A DNA stretch of 64,000 bases from Paracoccus solventivorans (GCF_900142875.1 NZ_FRCK01000004.1:1-64000), one strand, 5' to 3'; counted from the first letter of the stretch, positions 37,340 to 47,774 are shown. Numbers and translations: made by a program. Notes: generated by a model from the letters alone, not told the origin.

Positions 37340-38329
37340 ATGGACATCTCGATTCTGGATCTGGCGCCGGTGCCCGAGGGCTCGGACACGCGCACCGCCA
37401 TCGCCAGCAGCGTGGGGCTGGCACAGGCGGCCGAGGGCTGGGGCTATCGCCGCTACTGGCTGGCCGAACACCACAACATGCCGGGCATCGCCAGCGCCGC
37501 CACCGCGGTGCTGATCGGCCATATCGCCGACCATACGCGCAGGATCCGGGTCGGCGCGGGCGGGATCATGCTGCCGAACCACGCGCCGCTGGCGGTGGCC
37601 GAGGCGTTCGGGACGCTGGCCACCATCCACGGCCCGCGCATCGACCTGGGGCTGGGGCGGGCGCCGGGCGGCGACGGGGCGGTGATGCACGCGCTGCGCC
37701 GCGGCCAGTCCCGCAACGAGGATTTCCCCAACGACGTGGTGGAGCTGCTGTCCTATCTGGGGCCCGCGCGCCCCGGGGCGGCGGTGGCGGCGCATCCCGG
37801 ACAAGGCACGAATGTGCCGGTGTGGATCCTCGGGTCGTCGCTTTACGGCGCCAGCCTCGCCGCGGCGCTGGGGCTGCCCTATGCGTTCGCCTCGCATTTC
37901 GCTCCCGATGCGCTGGATCAGGCGCTGGCGCTTTACCGCGAACGCTTCCAGCCGGGGCCGTGGGGCGATGCGCCCCGCTTCATGCTGGCCGCCAACCTGA
38001 TCGCCGCCGACACCGACGCGGCCGCGCGCAAGCTGCGCACCAGCTCGCAGATTTCCTTCTACCGGCTGCGGACCGGCAGCCCGGGGCTGCTGCCGGCGCC
38101 GGTGGACGATCTCGACGCCGTGGTGCCGGCGCAATATCAGTCCAGCGTGGACCGGGTGCTCAGCATCAGCGCGGTGGGTGCGCCCGAAACGGTCAAGGCG
38201 CAGCTCGATGCGCTGGTCGCGCGCTACCGCCCCGACGAGCTGATCCTGACCGGCAATATCTGGGACCCGGACGCGCGGATGCGGTCCTTCGCCATCGGGG
38301 CCGAGGTGATGGGGCTGTCGCGGGCATGA
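37340..38329 (+). CDS. LLM-class flavin-dependent oxidoreductase
   Basis: Luciferase-like monooxygenase of 329 residues, TIM-barrel FMN/FMNH2 enzyme. It starts [20 protein letters not shown] and has the family blocks [40 protein letters not shown] and [12 protein letters not shown], typical of the MsnO8/YhbW-like subgroup. The substrate is unknown. AAGTC precedes the ATG with no strong ribosome site. Its stop overlaps the start of the next gene (ATGA), so the two are one transcription unit. Confidence 0.9.
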   Translation: MDISILDLAPVPEGSDTRTAIASSVGLAQAAEGWGYRRYWLAEHHNMPGIASAATAVLIGHIADHTRRIRVGAGGIMLPNHAPLAVAEAFGTLATIHGPRIDLGLGRAPGGDGAVMHALRRGQSRNEDFPNDVVELLSYLGPARPGAAVAAHPGQGTNVPVWILGSSLYGASLAAALGLPYAFASHFAPDALDQALALYRERFQPGPWGDAPRFMLAANLIAADTDAAARKLRTSSQISFYRLRTGSPGLLPAPVDDLDAVVPAQYQSSVDRVLSISAVGAPETVKAQLDALVARYRPDELILTGNIWDPDARMRSFAIGAEVMGLSRA

Positions 38330-39198
38330 GCGCCGCGCCGCATCTGGTCGTCCTCGGCCACGGCTATTCCGCCGGCTACCTGACTCCGCTGCTGGTCGCG
38401 CAGGGCTGGACCGTCACCGGCACCACCCGCGACGACCCCGCCCGCATCAAAGCCACCGGCGCGCAGCCGCGGCGCTGGCCGGGGGATGAGGACGCGCTGC
38501 GGACACGGATCGCCCGCGCCGACGCGATCCTTGTCAGCGCCGGCCCGGATGCGGGCGAATGCCCGGCGCTGCGCGACTTCGCCGCCGCCATCGCGGCAAG
38601 CCCGGCGCGCTGGCTGGGGTATCTGTCCACCACCGGCGTCTATGGCGACCGGCAGGGCGGCTGGGTGGACGAGGATTCGCCGCTGACCCCCGCCACAAGG
38701 CGCGGCCACGACCGGGTGGCGGCTGAAACCGCGTGGCAGGCGCTGGCCGCCGCGCATGGGCTGCCGCTGCATATCTTCCGCCTGGCCGGGATCTACGGCC
38801 CCGGCCGCGGCCCCTTTGCCAAGGTCCGCGCCGGCACCGCGCGGCGCATCGTCAAGCCGGGGCAGGTATTTTCCCGCATCCATGTGCAGGACATCGCGCA
38901 GGTGCTGGCGGCCTCGATCGCGCGGCCCTTCCCCGGCGCCATCTACAACGTCTGCGACGACGACCCCGCCCCGCCCGAGGAAGTGCTGGAGCACGCCGCC
39001 ACCCTGCTGGGCCTGCGCCCGCCCCCGCCCGAGGATTTCGCCACCGCCGAGATGACGCCGATGGCCCGCAGCTTCTACGCCGAAAGCAAGCGCGTTGCGA
39101 ACGACCGCATCAAGCGCGAGCTGGGGGTGCGGCTGATCCACCCAGACTATCGCAGCGGGCTGGCGGCGATGCTGGCCGCGGAAGCCGCTACTGGGTAA
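38326..39198 (+). CDS. NAD(P)-binding SDR/epimerase family protein (YeeZ-like)
   Basis: A 290-residue extended-SDR-like protein. The nucleotide motif is degenerate ([11 protein letters not shown]), the strand [20 protein letters not shown] holds the Ser/Tyr region, and [20 protein letters not shown] and [17 protein letters not shown] follow, as in YeeZ-type atypical epimerases. The Y-x3-K pair is not seen, so catalysis is doubtful. Translationally coupled to the LLM oxidoreductase. The 3' end overlaps the convergent SH3 gene by 11 bases. Confidence 0.85.
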   Translation: MSAAPHLVVLGHGYSAGYLTPLLVAQGWTVTGTTRDDPARIKATGAQPRRWPGDEDALRTRIARADAILVSAGPDAGECPALRDFAAAIAASPARWLGYLSTTGVYGDRQGGWVDEDSPLTPATRRGHDRVAAETAWQALAAAHGLPLHIFRLAGIYGPGRGPFAKVRAGTARRIVKPGQVFSRIHVQDIAQVLAASIARPFPGAIYNVCDDDPAPPEEVLEHAATLLGLRPPPPEDFATAEMTPMARSFYAESKRVANDRIKRELGVRLIHPDYRSGLAAMLAAEAATG

Positions 39199-39808
39199 GC
39201 CGGCAGCAGCCGTTTTCCATCCGCGAGGCCTGGCCCGCGCCCTCGAACAGCAGCGTCGCCGACAGGCCAAAGGCCCGGTCCGACATCCCGTCGCTGCATT
39301 GCGCCGGATAGGGCGCGGGGTGCAGCACCACGGTCAGCCGGCCGCCCTCATCCCCCGCCACGATGCTGCGCGCCGGGCTGTGCTGGCTGGGGTTGTCCAC
39401 CACCGCGCGCCGCTGCAGCAGGCGCGATGCCTCGGGCGTCTCATGGACCAGATTGCCGCCGACCTGCCGCAGCGACCAGAACGGCTCGGTCCCCAGGCAG
39501 TTCAGCGTGGCCGGCACCTGACCCGCCTGCCAAACATCCGCGCGTTCCTTCAGATAGCGCATGTTGACCCAGCCGGACCGCTCGTGGGTATTGACCAGCC
39601 CCCAGCCCGACCGGACCGCAACCACCTCGACCCCCTTCGCATCGGGCGCCAGCTCGGACAGGATCGAGGACGAGGCGTCCGGCATCGCCCGCACGTTCAG
39701 CCGGTCGTTCGCCGCAACCCCGGTCACGTCGAACAGCGTCGGCAGCATGGTCTGGGCGCCGGCGGGCAGCGCGGCGAACAGCGACAGGATCAGGGCAACA
39801 AGGCGCAT
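39188..39808 (-). CDS. Exported SH3b-domain protein with C-terminal TEPFW domain
   Basis: A 206-residue exported protein. Signal peptide MRLVALILSLFAALPAGAQ, a bacterial SH3 domain (about 32-88: LNVRAMPDASSSILSELAPD, SGWGLVNTHERSGWVNMRYL), then a second domain starting LNCLGTEPFWSLRQVGGNLV. The C-x-GTEPFW motif recurs in small envelope proteins of unknown role. The second half has four Cys residues that may form disulfides. It lies 14 bases downstream of the VIT1-type gene and may share its transcript. Confidence 0.8.
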   Translation of the reverse strand: MRLVALILSLFAALPAGAQTMLPTLFDVTGVAANDRLNVRAMPDASSSILSELAPDAKGVEVVAVRSGWGLVNTHERSGWVNMRYLKERADVWQAGQVPATLNCLGTEPFWSLRQVGGNLVHETPEASRLLQRRAVVDNPSQHSPARSIVAGDEGGRLTVVLHPAPYPAQCSDGMSDRAFGLSATLLFEGAGQASRMENGCCRLTQ

Positions 39809-39822
39809 GGGAACCCCCAGGA

Positions 39823-40536
39823 TCAGATGACAGCCCCGAAGACATGGCCGATCGCTGCCGTGATCGCCATGGCGAAAACCCCCCAGACCAACACACGTCC
39901 GAGAGCGGGCAGCACCGGCGCCCCCCCCGCGCGCGCGCCCAGCACCCCCAGCGCCGCCAGCGCCAGCAGCGTGACCACCAGCACCACCGGCACCATCACC
40001 GCCGCCGGCGCCAGCACCGAAGCCAGTACCGGGATCCCCCCCGCCACGGTGAAGGTCACGCCCGAGGCCAGCGCCGCCTGCATCGGGTTGGCGGAAAGCT
40101 CGTCGGTCAGCCCCAGCTCGTCGCGCAGATGCGCGCCCAGCGCGTCATGCTCGGTCAGCTCGCAGGCGACCAGCAGCGCGGTGTCGGGGGCCAGCCCGCG
40201 GCCGATGTAGATCTGGACCAGCTCCTCCAACTCGATCTCGGGCTCGTGGTGCAGGGCCTGGCGCTCGCGGTGGATATCGGCGGCCTCGATATCGGCCTGC
40301 GAGCTGACGCTGACATATTCCCCCGCCGCCATCGACAGCGCGCCCGCGGTCAGCCCCGCCACCCCGGCCAGCGCCACCGCCTGCGGGTCCGGCCCCGCCG
40401 CCGCCACCCCCACCAGCAGCGACGACATCGACACGATCCCGTCGTTCGCCCCCAGCACCGCCGCCCGCAACCAGTTGGAACGGTTGATGTAATGCGGATC
40501 GTCGGGATGGGCGGAGGGGTGGGTGTTGCGGGTCAC
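39823..40536 (-). CDS. VIT1/CCC1-family iron/manganese transporter
   Basis: A 237-residue membrane protein of the vacuolar iron transporter family, exporting or sequestering Fe/Mn. Family blocks: NRSNWLRAAVLGANDGIVSM, AGALSMAAGEYVSVSSQADIE, the cytosolic helical metal-binding region with HHEPEIELEELVQIY, and a final pair of helices. The start appears to be GTG at 40536, two bases after the stop of the Mrr-like gene, with no recognisable ribosome site (GTTTAAAA upstream). Translation may depend on ribosomes leaving mrr. Confidence 0.9.
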   Translation of the reverse strand: MTRNTHPSAHPDDPHYINRSNWLRAAVLGANDGIVSMSSLLVGVAAAGPDPQAVALAGVAGLTAGALSMAAGEYVSVSSQADIEAADIHRERQALHHEPEIELEELVQIYIGRGLAPDTALLVACELTEHDALGAHLRDELGLTDELSANPMQAALASGVTFTVAGGIPVLASVLAPAAVMVPVVLVVTLLALAALGVLGARAGGAPVLPALGRVLVWGVFAMAITAAIGHVFGAVI

Positions 40537-40538
40537 TT

Positions 40539-41462
40539 TTAAACGGATTCAAAGAAGTTCGCATCTATTGAACGCAAGACATAAGTCTTTTCTATTACGA
40601 CGCCAACGCCGTGATCGATCATAAGCCGCGCCAGTCTTGCCCCGTCTATAAGCACAACACGCTGCTGGACTCGTCGCACATACTCCCTTGCCTCCTTGGA
40701 AAAGGTCGAAGTGGTGACGAAAACCCCTTTCGTCGCGCTTTCACCCGTCATAGACCCCACAAAGGCCTGTAGCGCGGGACGGCCAACAGTATTTTCTAGC
40801 GCGTAACGTTTTGCCTGAATATAAACAGCATCGAGACCAAGCTTGTCTTCGTTGACTACTCCGTCAATCCCGCCATCACCCGACTTTCCAATAGCTTGCC
40901 CCATTTCGGCCCGGCCGTCACCATAGCCCATTGCAATCAAGAGCTCGACGATAAGCTGCTCAAACCGCGCGGCCGTAAGGGACATGACTTGTTCGAGCAA
41001 TTCTTCGGCCAATCCCAGGTCCAGCTGCACATATGCGGCTTCTATTCGTTCTTCCGGTGTTTCCGCCTTCCCTTCCTCTATGGGAAGGCTTTCCTTGATG
41101 GCCCCGGGAATTTGCTGTGATTGCCACGTCTGATAAAGTGGGTACTGGGCAAGGGCCACTTTGTCGATGCGCTCCGGGTTTGTCTTTAGAAGATCTTTGC
41201 CTAGCGCAGTGATACGATAGCGGCCCCATGCAACAGGCTCGACCAAACCAGCGTGCTTCATGTAATTGCGCGCCCAATGCATACGATTACTGATGGTAGT
41301 CTGCTTTCCACTTGGCAAAAGCATCTCCATCTGTTCGTCGCTCAAAGAAAAACGGACTTGTATTTCCGGCAAAGAATCTTTGACCGTCTCGCGACCGTTC
41401 GCAATCAGCTCAAGAACAGGGAGCATGAGTTCTTCAAAGCGTGGAAGTTCGAGCGCGCTCAT
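40539..41462 (-). CDS. mrr: Mrr-like restriction endonuclease (type IV)
   Basis: A 307-residue protein with an N-terminal winged-helix Mrr_N domain (about 1-95: [20 protein letters not shown]...[13 protein letters not shown]) and a C-terminal PD-(D/E)xK nuclease domain: [32 protein letters not shown] then QAKRY. The Asp and Q-x-K give the catalytic core. Such enzymes cut modified foreign DNA. G+C is far below the neighbours (about half by eye), a sign of recent gain. The ATG overlaps the dxs stop (ATGA), and its stop is two bases before the VIT1-type start, so it sits seamlessly in a housekeeping operon. No methylase is adjacent, as expected for type IV. Confidence 0.9.
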   Translation of the reverse strand: MSALELPRFEELMLPVLELIANGRETVKDSLPEIQVRFSLSDEQMEMLLPSGKQTTISNRMHWARNYMKHAGLVEPVAWGRYRITALGKDLLKTNPERIDKVALAQYPLYQTWQSQQIPGAIKESLPIEEGKAETPEERIEAAYVQLDLGLAEELLEQVMSLTAARFEQLIVELLIAMGYGDGRAEMGQAIGKSGDGGIDGVVNEDKLGLDAVYIQAKRYALENTVGRPALQAFVGSMTGESATKGVFVTTSTFSKEAREYVRRVQQRVVLIDGARLARLMIDHGVGVVIEKTYVLRSIDANFFESV

Positions 41463-43384
41463 GCTCTTTTCCCGGAAAGTTGCATCACGCCCAGAACCTC
41501 CAGCACCTTCGCCTCGATCTGCGGGGCGTTCATCGCGGCGGCGCGATACATCGCCTCGGGGCTGGCGTGGTCGATGAAGGTGTCGGGCAGCACCATGCTG
41601 CGGAAGCGGAAGCCGCGGTCGAACACGCCCTCATCGGCCAGCAGCTGCGCGACATGGCTGCCGAAACCGCCGATGGCGCCCTCTTCGATGGTGATCAGCG
41701 CCTCGTGTTCGCGCACCAGCCGCAGGATCAGCTCGCGGTCCAGCGGCTTGGCGAAACGCGCATCGGCCACGGTCGGGGCCAACCCGCGGGCGGCCAGCGA
41801 TTCGCGCGCCGCCAGCACCTCGGCCAGCCGCGCGCCAAAGGACAGGATCGCGACGCGCCCGCCCTCGGCCACGATGCGGCCGCGGCCGATTTCCAGCGGG
41901 ACGCCGCGTTCGGGCAGCTCGACCCCGGTGCCCTCGCCGCGCGGGAAGCGGAAGGCCGAGGGCCGGTCGTCCAGCGCCGCGGCGGTGGCGACCATGTGGA
42001 CCAGCTCGGCCTCGTCCGCCGCGGCCATGACCACGAAACCGGGCAGGTTGGCGAGATATGCCACGTCATAGGCACCGGCATGGGTGGCGCCGTCGGCACC
42101 CACCAGCCCGGCGCGGTCGATGGCGAACCGCACCGGCAGGCGCTGGATCGCCACGTCATGCACCACCTGATCATAGCCGCGCTGCAGGAACGTCGAATAG
42201 ATCGCGCAGAACGGGCGCATCCCGCCCGCGGCCAGCCCGGCGGAAAACGTCACTGCGTGCTGTTCGGCGATGCCGACGTCGAAGCAGCGGCGCGGGAAGC
42301 GCTCGGCGAACAGGTTCAACCCGGTGCCGTCGGGCATGGCGGCAGTGATCGCCACGATCTTTTCGTCACGCTCGGCCTGCGCGATCAGCGATTTCGCGAA
42401 GACGCTGGTATAGCTGGGGGCGTTGGATTTCGCCTTGGCCTGCACCCCGGTCACCACGTCGAAGCGCGCGGTGGCGTGGCCGCGGTCGCTGGCATTTTCG
42501 GCGGGCGCATAGCCCTTGCCCTTTTTCGTCACCGCATGGATCAGCACCGGCCCGGTGGCCCGCGCCCGCACCGTGCGCAGCAGCGGCAACAGCTGGTCCA
42601 GGTCATGCCCGTCCACCGGGCCGATATAGGAAAACCCCAGCTCTTCGAACATGGTGCCGCCGATGGTCAGGCCCTTCAGCATTTCCTTGGCGCGCCGGGC
42701 GCCTTCCTGCATCGGCGGGGGCAGCAGGCTGACCGCACCCTTGGCCGCGGCCTTCAGCTCCTGAAACGGGCCGCGGGTATAAAGCCGGGTCAGATAGGAC
42801 GACAGCGCCCCGGTCGGCGGCGCGATCGACATCTCGTTGTCGTTCAGGATCACGAACAGACGCGTGCCCAGATGGCCGGCGTTGTTCAGCGCCTCGAAGG
42901 CCATGCCGCCCGACATGGCCCCGTCGCCGATCACCGCCACCGCATCGCCCGGATCGCCGCCCAGATCGCGCGCCGCCGCAAACCCCAGCGCCGCCGAGAT
43001 CGAGGTCGAGCTGTGCCCCGCCCCGAACGGGTCATGCGGGCTTTCGCTGCGCTTGGTGAAACCGGACAGACCGCCCTCGGTCCGCAGGGTGCGGATACGG
43101 TCGCGCCGCCCGGTCAGGATCTTGTGCGGGTAGCACTGGTGGCCCACGTCCCAGATGATCTTGTCGCGCGGGCTGTCGAACACCGCGTGCAGCGCCACGG
43201 TCAGCTCGACCACCCCCAGCCCGGCACCCAGGTGCCCGCCGGTCACGCTGACCGCGCTGATGGTTTCCGCGCGCAGCTCGGCGGCCAGCTGGTGCAGCTG
43301 GCGGTCGCTCAGCGCCTTGAGGTCCGCGGGCGAGGTCACCCGGTCCAGCATCGGCGTGTCGGGTCGCGGCGGCAATTCGGTCAT
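41459..43384 (-). CDS. dxs: 1-deoxy-D-xylulose-5-phosphate synthase
   Basis: First step of the MEP isoprenoid pathway: pyruvate plus glyceraldehyde 3-phosphate to DXP, TPP-dependent. The 641-residue protein has the N-terminal [20 protein letters not shown], the TPP motif [33 protein letters not shown], and the transketolase-like pyrimidine-binding block [17 protein letters not shown]. It follows ispA, xseB and the HDAC-like gene, the usual alphaproteobacterial order. The 3' end is fused by ATGA overlap to the low-GC mrr gene. Confidence 0.97.
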   Translation of the reverse strand: MTELPPRPDTPMLDRVTSPADLKALSDRQLHQLAAELRAETISAVSVTGGHLGAGLGVVELTVALHAVFDSPRDKIIWDVGHQCYPHKILTGRRDRIRTLRTEGGLSGFTKRSESPHDPFGAGHSSTSISAALGFAAARDLGGDPGDAVAVIGDGAMSGGMAFEALNNAGHLGTRLFVILNDNEMSIAPPTGALSSYLTRLYTRGPFQELKAAAKGAVSLLPPPMQEGARRAKEMLKGLTIGGTMFEELGFSYIGPVDGHDLDQLLPLLRTVRARATGPVLIHAVTKKGKGYAPAENASDRGHATARFDVVTGVQAKAKSNAPSYTSVFAKSLIAQAERDEKIVAITAAMPDGTGLNLFAERFPRRCFDVGIAEQHAVTFSAGLAAGGMRPFCAIYSTFLQRGYDQVVHDVAIQRLPVRFAIDRAGLVGADGATHAGAYDVAYLANLPGFVVMAAADEAELVHMVATAAALDDRPSAFRFPRGEGTGVELPERGVPLEIGRGRIVAEGGRVAILSFGARLAEVLAARESLAARGLAPTVADARFAKPLDRELILRLVREHEALITIEEGAIGGFGSHVAQLLADEGVFDRGFRFRSMVLPDTFIDHASPEAMYRAAAMNAPQIEAKVLEVLGVMQLSGKRA

Positions 43385-43430
43385 GAGGGGCCCCTTTTCA
43401 CGGGCAGTCGGCGCCCGCGGCTCGCCGTGG

Positions 43431-44309
43431 TCAGGTCTGGCGGTGGATAACGAAACGCGCCAGCGCCCGCAAGTTTCCCGCGGCTTCGTGATCCCCGAAC
43501 GGGTCCAGCGCAGCTTCGGCGCGGGCGACCATGGCGGCGGCGCGGGCGCGCGCCTCGTCCAGCCCCAGCAGCGACACGAATGTGGCCTTGCCGGCGGCCA
43601 GGTCCTTGCCGGTGCGCTTGCCGGTCTGCTCGGCGCTGCCGGTCACGTCGAGGATGTCGTCGGCGATCTGGAACGCCAGCCCCAGATTGGTGGCGTATTC
43701 CTCCAGCGGCGCGGGATCGGCCCCGGCCAGCACCGCACCCGCCGTGGCGGCAAAGCGGATCAGCGCCCCGGTCTTGGCCTGCTGCAGCGCCTCGGTCGCG
43801 GCCAGGTCCAGCGCGGTGCCGGCGGTCCCGGCCGCGATATCCTGCGCCTGCCCCCAGACCATGCCCTGCGCCCCCGCCGCCGCGGCCAGCCGCGCGACCA
43901 GCGCGATCCGGGTCTCGGCCGGGCCGACCACGGGATCAGCCAGCACCGCAAACGCCTGCGCCTGCAGGGCATCGCCCGCCAGAATTGCCGTCGCCTCGGA
44001 CCAGCGGATATGGCAGGTGGGCTGGCCCCGGCGCAGGTCGTCGTCGTCCATTGCGGGCAGGTCGTCGTGGACCAGGCTGTAGGCGTGGACCAGCTCTACC
44101 GCCACCGCCACCGGCATCGCCTGCGCCTGAGGAACCCCGTGCAGCCGCGCCGATTCCAGAACCAGCAGCGCCCGCACCCGCTTGCCGCCGGCGCTGGCAT
44201 AGCGCATCGCATCCGCCAGATCGCCCGGCGGCAGCCCCGCCAGCGCCGCGCCGATGGCATCCGCCACCGCCGCCTCGACCGAGGCGCGCAAACCGTCCAG
44301 CCGGTCCAC
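43431..44309 (-). CDS. ispA: Polyprenyl (farnesyl/geranylgeranyl) diphosphate synthase
   Basis: Short-chain trans-prenyltransferase condensing IPP with allylic diphosphates. The 292-residue protein has the first Asp-rich motif [17 protein letters not shown], the second IADDILD and the FARM/SARM context [13 protein letters not shown]. The start is a GTG at 44309, two bases after the xseB stop, preceded by GTAAGG; no in-frame ATG fits. Lies between xseB and dxs in the isoprenoid operon, so it probably supplies FPP for quinones and hopanoids or carotenoids. Confidence 0.94.
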   Translation of the reverse strand: MDRLDGLRASVEAAVADAIGAALAGLPPGDLADAMRYASAGGKRVRALLVLESARLHGVPQAQAMPVAVAVELVHAYSLVHDDLPAMDDDDLRRGQPTCHIRWSEATAILAGDALQAQAFAVLADPVVGPAETRIALVARLAAAAGAQGMVWGQAQDIAAGTAGTALDLAATEALQQAKTGALIRFAATAGAVLAGADPAPLEEYATNLGLAFQIADDILDVTGSAEQTGKRTGKDLAAGKATFVSLLGLDEARARAAAMVARAEAALDPFGDHEAAGNLRALARFVIHRQT

Positions 44310-44311
44310 CC

Positions 44312-44554
44312 TTACAGCCCTTCGACCGGCGTGGTCCCCGCGGGCTCGCCGCTGGCGGACAGCATGATCTTTTCGACCCGCTCCTCCGCCTGCCGCAGCC
44401 GGCGTTCGCAATGGGCGCGCAGCCTGGCGCCGCGTTCGTACAACGCGATGGATTGTTCCAGCGTGGCGTCGCCGTGTTCCAGCTTGCCGACGACGGATTC
44501 GAGCTCCTTCATCGCATCCTCGAACGACATGCTGTCGATTTCGGCGTCGGTCAT
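44312..44554 (-). CDS. xseB: Exodeoxyribonuclease VII small subunit
   Basis: The 80-residue helical partner of XseA, which degrades single-stranded DNA to oligonucleotides. The hallmark is SFEDAMKELESVVGKLEHGD with ATLEQSIALYERGARLRAHC following. The start overlaps the upstream HDAC-like gene stop (ATGA) and the stop is two bases before the ispA GTG. xseA is not in the window, a normal separation in this group. Confidence 0.96.
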   Translation of the reverse strand: MTDAEIDSMSFEDAMKELESVVGKLEHGDATLEQSIALYERGARLRAHCERRLRQAEERVEKIMLSASGEPAGTTPVEGL

Positions 44555-45462
44555 GCCGCAATTCCCCCAAGCGTGGTGACATGTGCCCGGACCGAACGGC
44601 CCAGCGCCGGCAGATCATAGCCCCCTTCGAGGACCGAGACCACCGGCGCCGCGCCCGCAGCATCAACGATCATCGCGGTGATGGCGGCGAAATCGGATTC
44701 GTCCCAGTTCAGCGAGGCCAGCGGGTCCGCCGCGTGGGCATCGAACCCGGCCGAGACGACCACCAGCCCCGGCGCCCAGTCCCGCAGCCGCGCGGCGATG
44801 GTGGTCCACGCCGCCCGCGCCTCGGCCCCGCCGGAACCGGGCCGCAGCGGCAGGTTCAGCATCTGCCCATGCGCGCCCTGTTCGCTGGCCGCCCCGGTGC
44901 CCGGATACAGCGGCATCTGGTGGGTCGAGGCAAAGAACGCGCGTTTTTCCGTCCACAGCAGGTCCTGGGTGCCGTTGCCGTGGTGGACATCGAAATCCAG
45001 CACCGCCACCCGGTCCAGCCCGTGATGGTCCAGCGCCCGTTTCGCCGCAATGGCAGCAGTGCCGAGGATGCAGAACCCCATCGGCGTTTCACGCTCGGCA
45101 TGATGCCCCGGCGGGCGCATGGCGACAAAGGCGCTGCGATCCTCGCCCGCCAGAGCCGCATCGACGGCCGCGCAGCCCGCGCCCACAGCCCGCAGCGCCG
45201 CATCGAGACTGCCCGGCGACAGCCAGGTGTCCCCGTCCAGCGCCACCTGTCCCTGCGCCGGGACCGCGGCGCGTAAGCGGGTCAGGTAGCGTTCGGGGTG
45301 ACAGCGCAGCACATCGGCATCATCGGCCAGCGGCGCCTCGCGGTGCACCAGCGGCAGGTCCGCCAGCGCGTCCAGCACCGCGCGGTGCCGCGCCACCTGC
45401 TCGGGGTGACCGGGGGGCGTGGCGTGGCGTTCGGACGCTGGGTGGGTATAGAGGATCGTCAT
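44551..45462 (-). CDS. Histone-deacetylase-like amidohydrolase
   Basis: Zinc hydrolase of the arginase/deacetylase fold, 303 residues. It has RPPGHHAERETPMGFCIL (active-site His pair), DFDVHHGNGTQDLLW (zinc ligands) and VVVSAGFDAHAADPLA. Bacterial members act on acetylated polyamines, acetoin-like compounds or proteins; this substrate is unknown. First gene of the HDAC-xseB-ispA-dxs operon, each joined by overlaps of a few bases. That arrangement is common in alphaproteobacteria as I recall. Confidence 0.93.
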   Translation of the reverse strand: MTILYTHPASERHATPPGHPEQVARHRAVLDALADLPLVHREAPLADDADVLRCHPERYLTRLRAAVPAQGQVALDGDTWLSPGSLDAALRAVGAGCAAVDAALAGEDRSAFVAMRPPGHHAERETPMGFCILGTAAIAAKRALDHHGLDRVAVLDFDVHHGNGTQDLLWTEKRAFFASTHQMPLYPGTGAASEQGAHGQMLNLPLRPGSGGAEARAAWTTIAARLRDWAPGLVVVSAGFDAHAADPLASLNWDESDFAAITAMIVDAAGAAPVVSVLEGGYDLPALGRSVRAHVTTLGGIAA

Positions 45463-45539
45463 GCGCCAAGGCTAAGGCCAAGCGGGCGGCGTGCGCAAAT
45501 CCTATCCGGGCCTCGCGGCGCCGGTGGCGGCGTGGCAAT

Positions 45540-45603
45540 GGGTATTTGGGCCAGAAAGAAGTCACTGGCGCTGCGGATGGGCTTCTTTCTGGTATAAATA
45601 CCC
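45540..45603. repeat. Long-arm palindromic element, copy 3
   Basis: Arms 45540-45561 (GGGTATTTGG then GCCAGAAAGAAG) and 45582-45603 are inverted copies of 22 bases with three central mismatches, 20-base loop beginning TCACT as in copy 1. It is located 27 bases after the mtaB stop and before the HDAC-like start on the same strand. Confidence 0.9.
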
Positions 45604-45630
45604 ATCCGGCCGCAACGCGGGGGCAACGGG

Positions 45631-46881
45631 TCAGGCGGTCAGCCGCGCCCCGTCGTGGCCTGTGATCACAAGATCCAGCAGCGCGCCTTCGGGCATGTCG
45701 CGGGTCAGCGCGACCTCGGTGAACTGCTCGGTGCGGCCGATGTGGGGGCCTTCGGTCAGGATGCGGTGGGTTCGGCCCAGTTGCGCGTCCAGATGCGCGC
45801 GCAGAGCCGCGTCGCCCGCAGCCCGCAGCCGCGCGGCGCGTTCGCGGATCGCCGGGCCGGGGACGGCGGGCATCCGTGCGGCCGGGGTGCCCTTGCGCGG
45901 GCTGTAGGGGAACACATGCAGGAAGGTCAGCCCGCAATCCTCGACCAGCTTCAGCGAGTTCTGGAAATGCGCCTCGGTTTCCGTGGGGAAGCCCGCGATG
46001 ATGTCGGCGCCGAACACGATGTCGGGGCGCAGGCAGCGGGTTTCCTGGCAGAAGCGGATGGCGTCGTCGCGCAGGTGGCGGCGCTTCATCCGTTTCAGGA
46101 TCAGGTCGTCGCCGTGCTGCAGCGACAGGTGCAGATGCGGCATCAGCCGCGGCTCGGTCGCGATCGCCTCGACCAGCTCGGGGTCGGCCTCGATCGAATC
46201 GATCGAGGAGATGCGCAGCCGCGGCAGGTCCGGCACCATCTTCAGGATCCGGCGCACCAGATTGCCCAGCCGCGGCGCCGCCGGCAGGTCAGCGCCCCAA
46301 CTGGTCAGGTCGACCCCGGTCAGCACCACCTCGTTGAAGCCGCGGTCGCGCAGGCGCTTGATCTGCTCGACCACCACCCCGGCCGGGACCGAGCGCGAAT
46401 TGCCGCGACCGTAAGGGATGATGCAGAAGGTGCAGCGGTGGTCGCAGCCGTTCTGCACCTGCACATAGGCGCGATGCCGGCCGAAGCCGTCGATCAGGTG
46501 GCCGGCGGTCTCGCGCACCGACATGATGTCGTCGACCATCACCCGCTCGGTCCCGAAATCGGGGGCGGCCAGCGCCGACCAGGTGGCGGGCTGCATCTTT
46601 TCGTGGTTGCCGATGACGCGGGCGACCTCGGGCATGGCGGCGAAGGTCTCGGGCTCGGTCTGCGCGGCGCAGCCGGTGACGATGATCGGGGCGCCGGGGT
46701 TTTCGCGGGCAAGCCGGCGGATTTCCTGGCGGGCCTTGCGCACCGCCTCGGCCGTGACCGCGCAGGTGTTCACGATCACCGCGCCTTGCAGCCCGGCGGC
46801 CTCGGCCATCTCGGCCATCGCCTCGGATTCATAGGCGTTCAGCCGGCAGCCCAGCGTGGCGAGGATCGGGGCCGCGCTCAT
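45631..46881 (-). CDS. mtaB: tRNA ms2t6A methylthiotransferase MtaB
   Basis: Radical-SAM enzyme that adds a methylthio group to t6A37 in ANN-decoding tRNAs. The 416-residue protein has the N-terminal UPF0004 domain with Cys residues for the auxiliary cluster ([40 protein letters not shown]) and the radical-SAM motif [25 protein letters not shown]-like tail follows. MtaB is separated from MiaB by the CRLNAYESE start. Its ATG overlaps the dapF stop (ATGA). It ends before a palindromic element. Confidence 0.94.
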   Translation of the reverse strand: MSAAPILATLGCRLNAYESEAMAEMAEAAGLQGAVIVNTCAVTAEAVRKARQEIRRLARENPGAPIIVTGCAAQTEPETFAAMPEVARVIGNHEKMQPATWSALAAPDFGTERVMVDDIMSVRETAGHLIDGFGRHRAYVQVQNGCDHRCTFCIIPYGRGNSRSVPAGVVVEQIKRLRDRGFNEVVLTGVDLTSWGADLPAAPRLGNLVRRILKMVPDLPRLRISSIDSIEADPELVEAIATEPRLMPHLHLSLQHGDDLILKRMKRRHLRDDAIRFCQETRCLRPDIVFGADIIAGFPTETEAHFQNSLKLVEDCGLTFLHVFPYSPRKGTPAARMPAVPGPAIRERAARLRAAGDAALRAHLDAQLGRTHRILTEGPHIGRTEQFTEVALTRDMPEGALLDLVITGHDGARLTA

Positions 46882-47720
46882 CCGACCGCCGCCAGCCAGT
46901 CGGGGGACAGCACCCCGTCAAAGACCCGCGCCACCGGACCGGACAGCCAGACGCCATCGTCGCGCCAGTCCACCGTCAGGGTGCCGCCGTCCAGATCCAG
47001 CACCACCCGCCGCCCGGTCAGCCCGCGCCGATGCGCCGCCACCGCCACCGCGCAGGCGCCCGAGCCGCAGGCCAGCGTCACGCCCGCACCGCGTTCCCAC
47101 ACCCGCATCCGCAGGTGGTCGGGGCCGGTCAGGCTGGCGAATTCCACGTTGGTGCGCTGGGGAAACAGCGGGTGATTCTCGATCCGCGGGCCCAGGATTT
47201 CCAGCGGCACCACCTCGGCGTCATCGACAAAGAACACGCAATGCGGGTTGCCCATGCCGACGGCCGCGGGCGTCAGCTCCAGCGGCAGGGCGTCGGTGTC
47301 GACCTCTTGCGCCAGCGGTATCTGGTCCCACGCCAGCTGCGGCGGCCCCATGTTGACGTGGACCGCGCCGCCGTCGTGCCGCGCCTCCAGCATCCCGCGG
47401 CCCGTGGCGAAACGCACCCGGTCGCGGCCCAGCTCGCGCAGCATCAGGTCGGCCACGCAGCGCGAGGCATTGCCGCAGGCCCCGGCCTGAGACCCGTCGG
47501 CGTTCCAGAAATCCAGCCGGTAGTCGGCGTCCTGATGCGGCAGGATCTCGGCCAGCTGGTCGAAACCCACGCCGCGGTTGCGGTCGCCCAGCGCCCGCGC
47601 CAGCGCCGGCGTCATCCGCCGCGCCGGTTCGGCGCGCGAATCGATCACCACGAAATCATTGCCGGCCCCGTGCATCTTGATGAAGCCGAGGCCGCCCGAG
47701 GGGCGCTGAAGCTGGTCCAT
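46878..47720 (-). CDS. dapF: Diaminopimelate epimerase
   Basis: Converts LL- to meso-diaminopimelate for lysine and peptidoglycan. The 280-residue protein starts with the family block [17 protein letters not shown] and holds both catalytic Cys residues, ACGNASRC in the first domain and [12 protein letters not shown] in the second. The ATG at 47720 is preferred over a TTG codon nine codons upstream. Coupled to mtaB by ATGA overlap. Confidence 0.96.
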   Translation of the reverse strand: MDQLQRPSGGLGFIKMHGAGNDFVVIDSRAEPARRMTPALARALGDRNRGVGFDQLAEILPHQDADYRLDFWNADGSQAGACGNASRCVADLMLRELGRDRVRFATGRGMLEARHDGGAVHVNMGPPQLAWDQIPLAQEVDTDALPLELTPAAVGMGNPHCVFFVDDAEVVPLEILGPRIENHPLFPQRTNVEFASLTGPDHLRMRVWERGAGVTLACGSGACAVAVAAHRRGLTGRRVVLDLDGGTLTVDWRDDGVWLSGPVARVFDGVLSPDWLAAVG

Positions 47721-47774
47721 CGCCGCGATATACGCCTGCCCTCGCAATTCCGCCAGAGGTCGGGTCTTTTCCGC

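Noticed and set aside
30674..45603. Long palindromes as simple intrinsic terminators
   Set aside because: There is no U tract and arm sequence is conserved between copies beyond pairing needs; a terminator role is possible but does not explain the identity.
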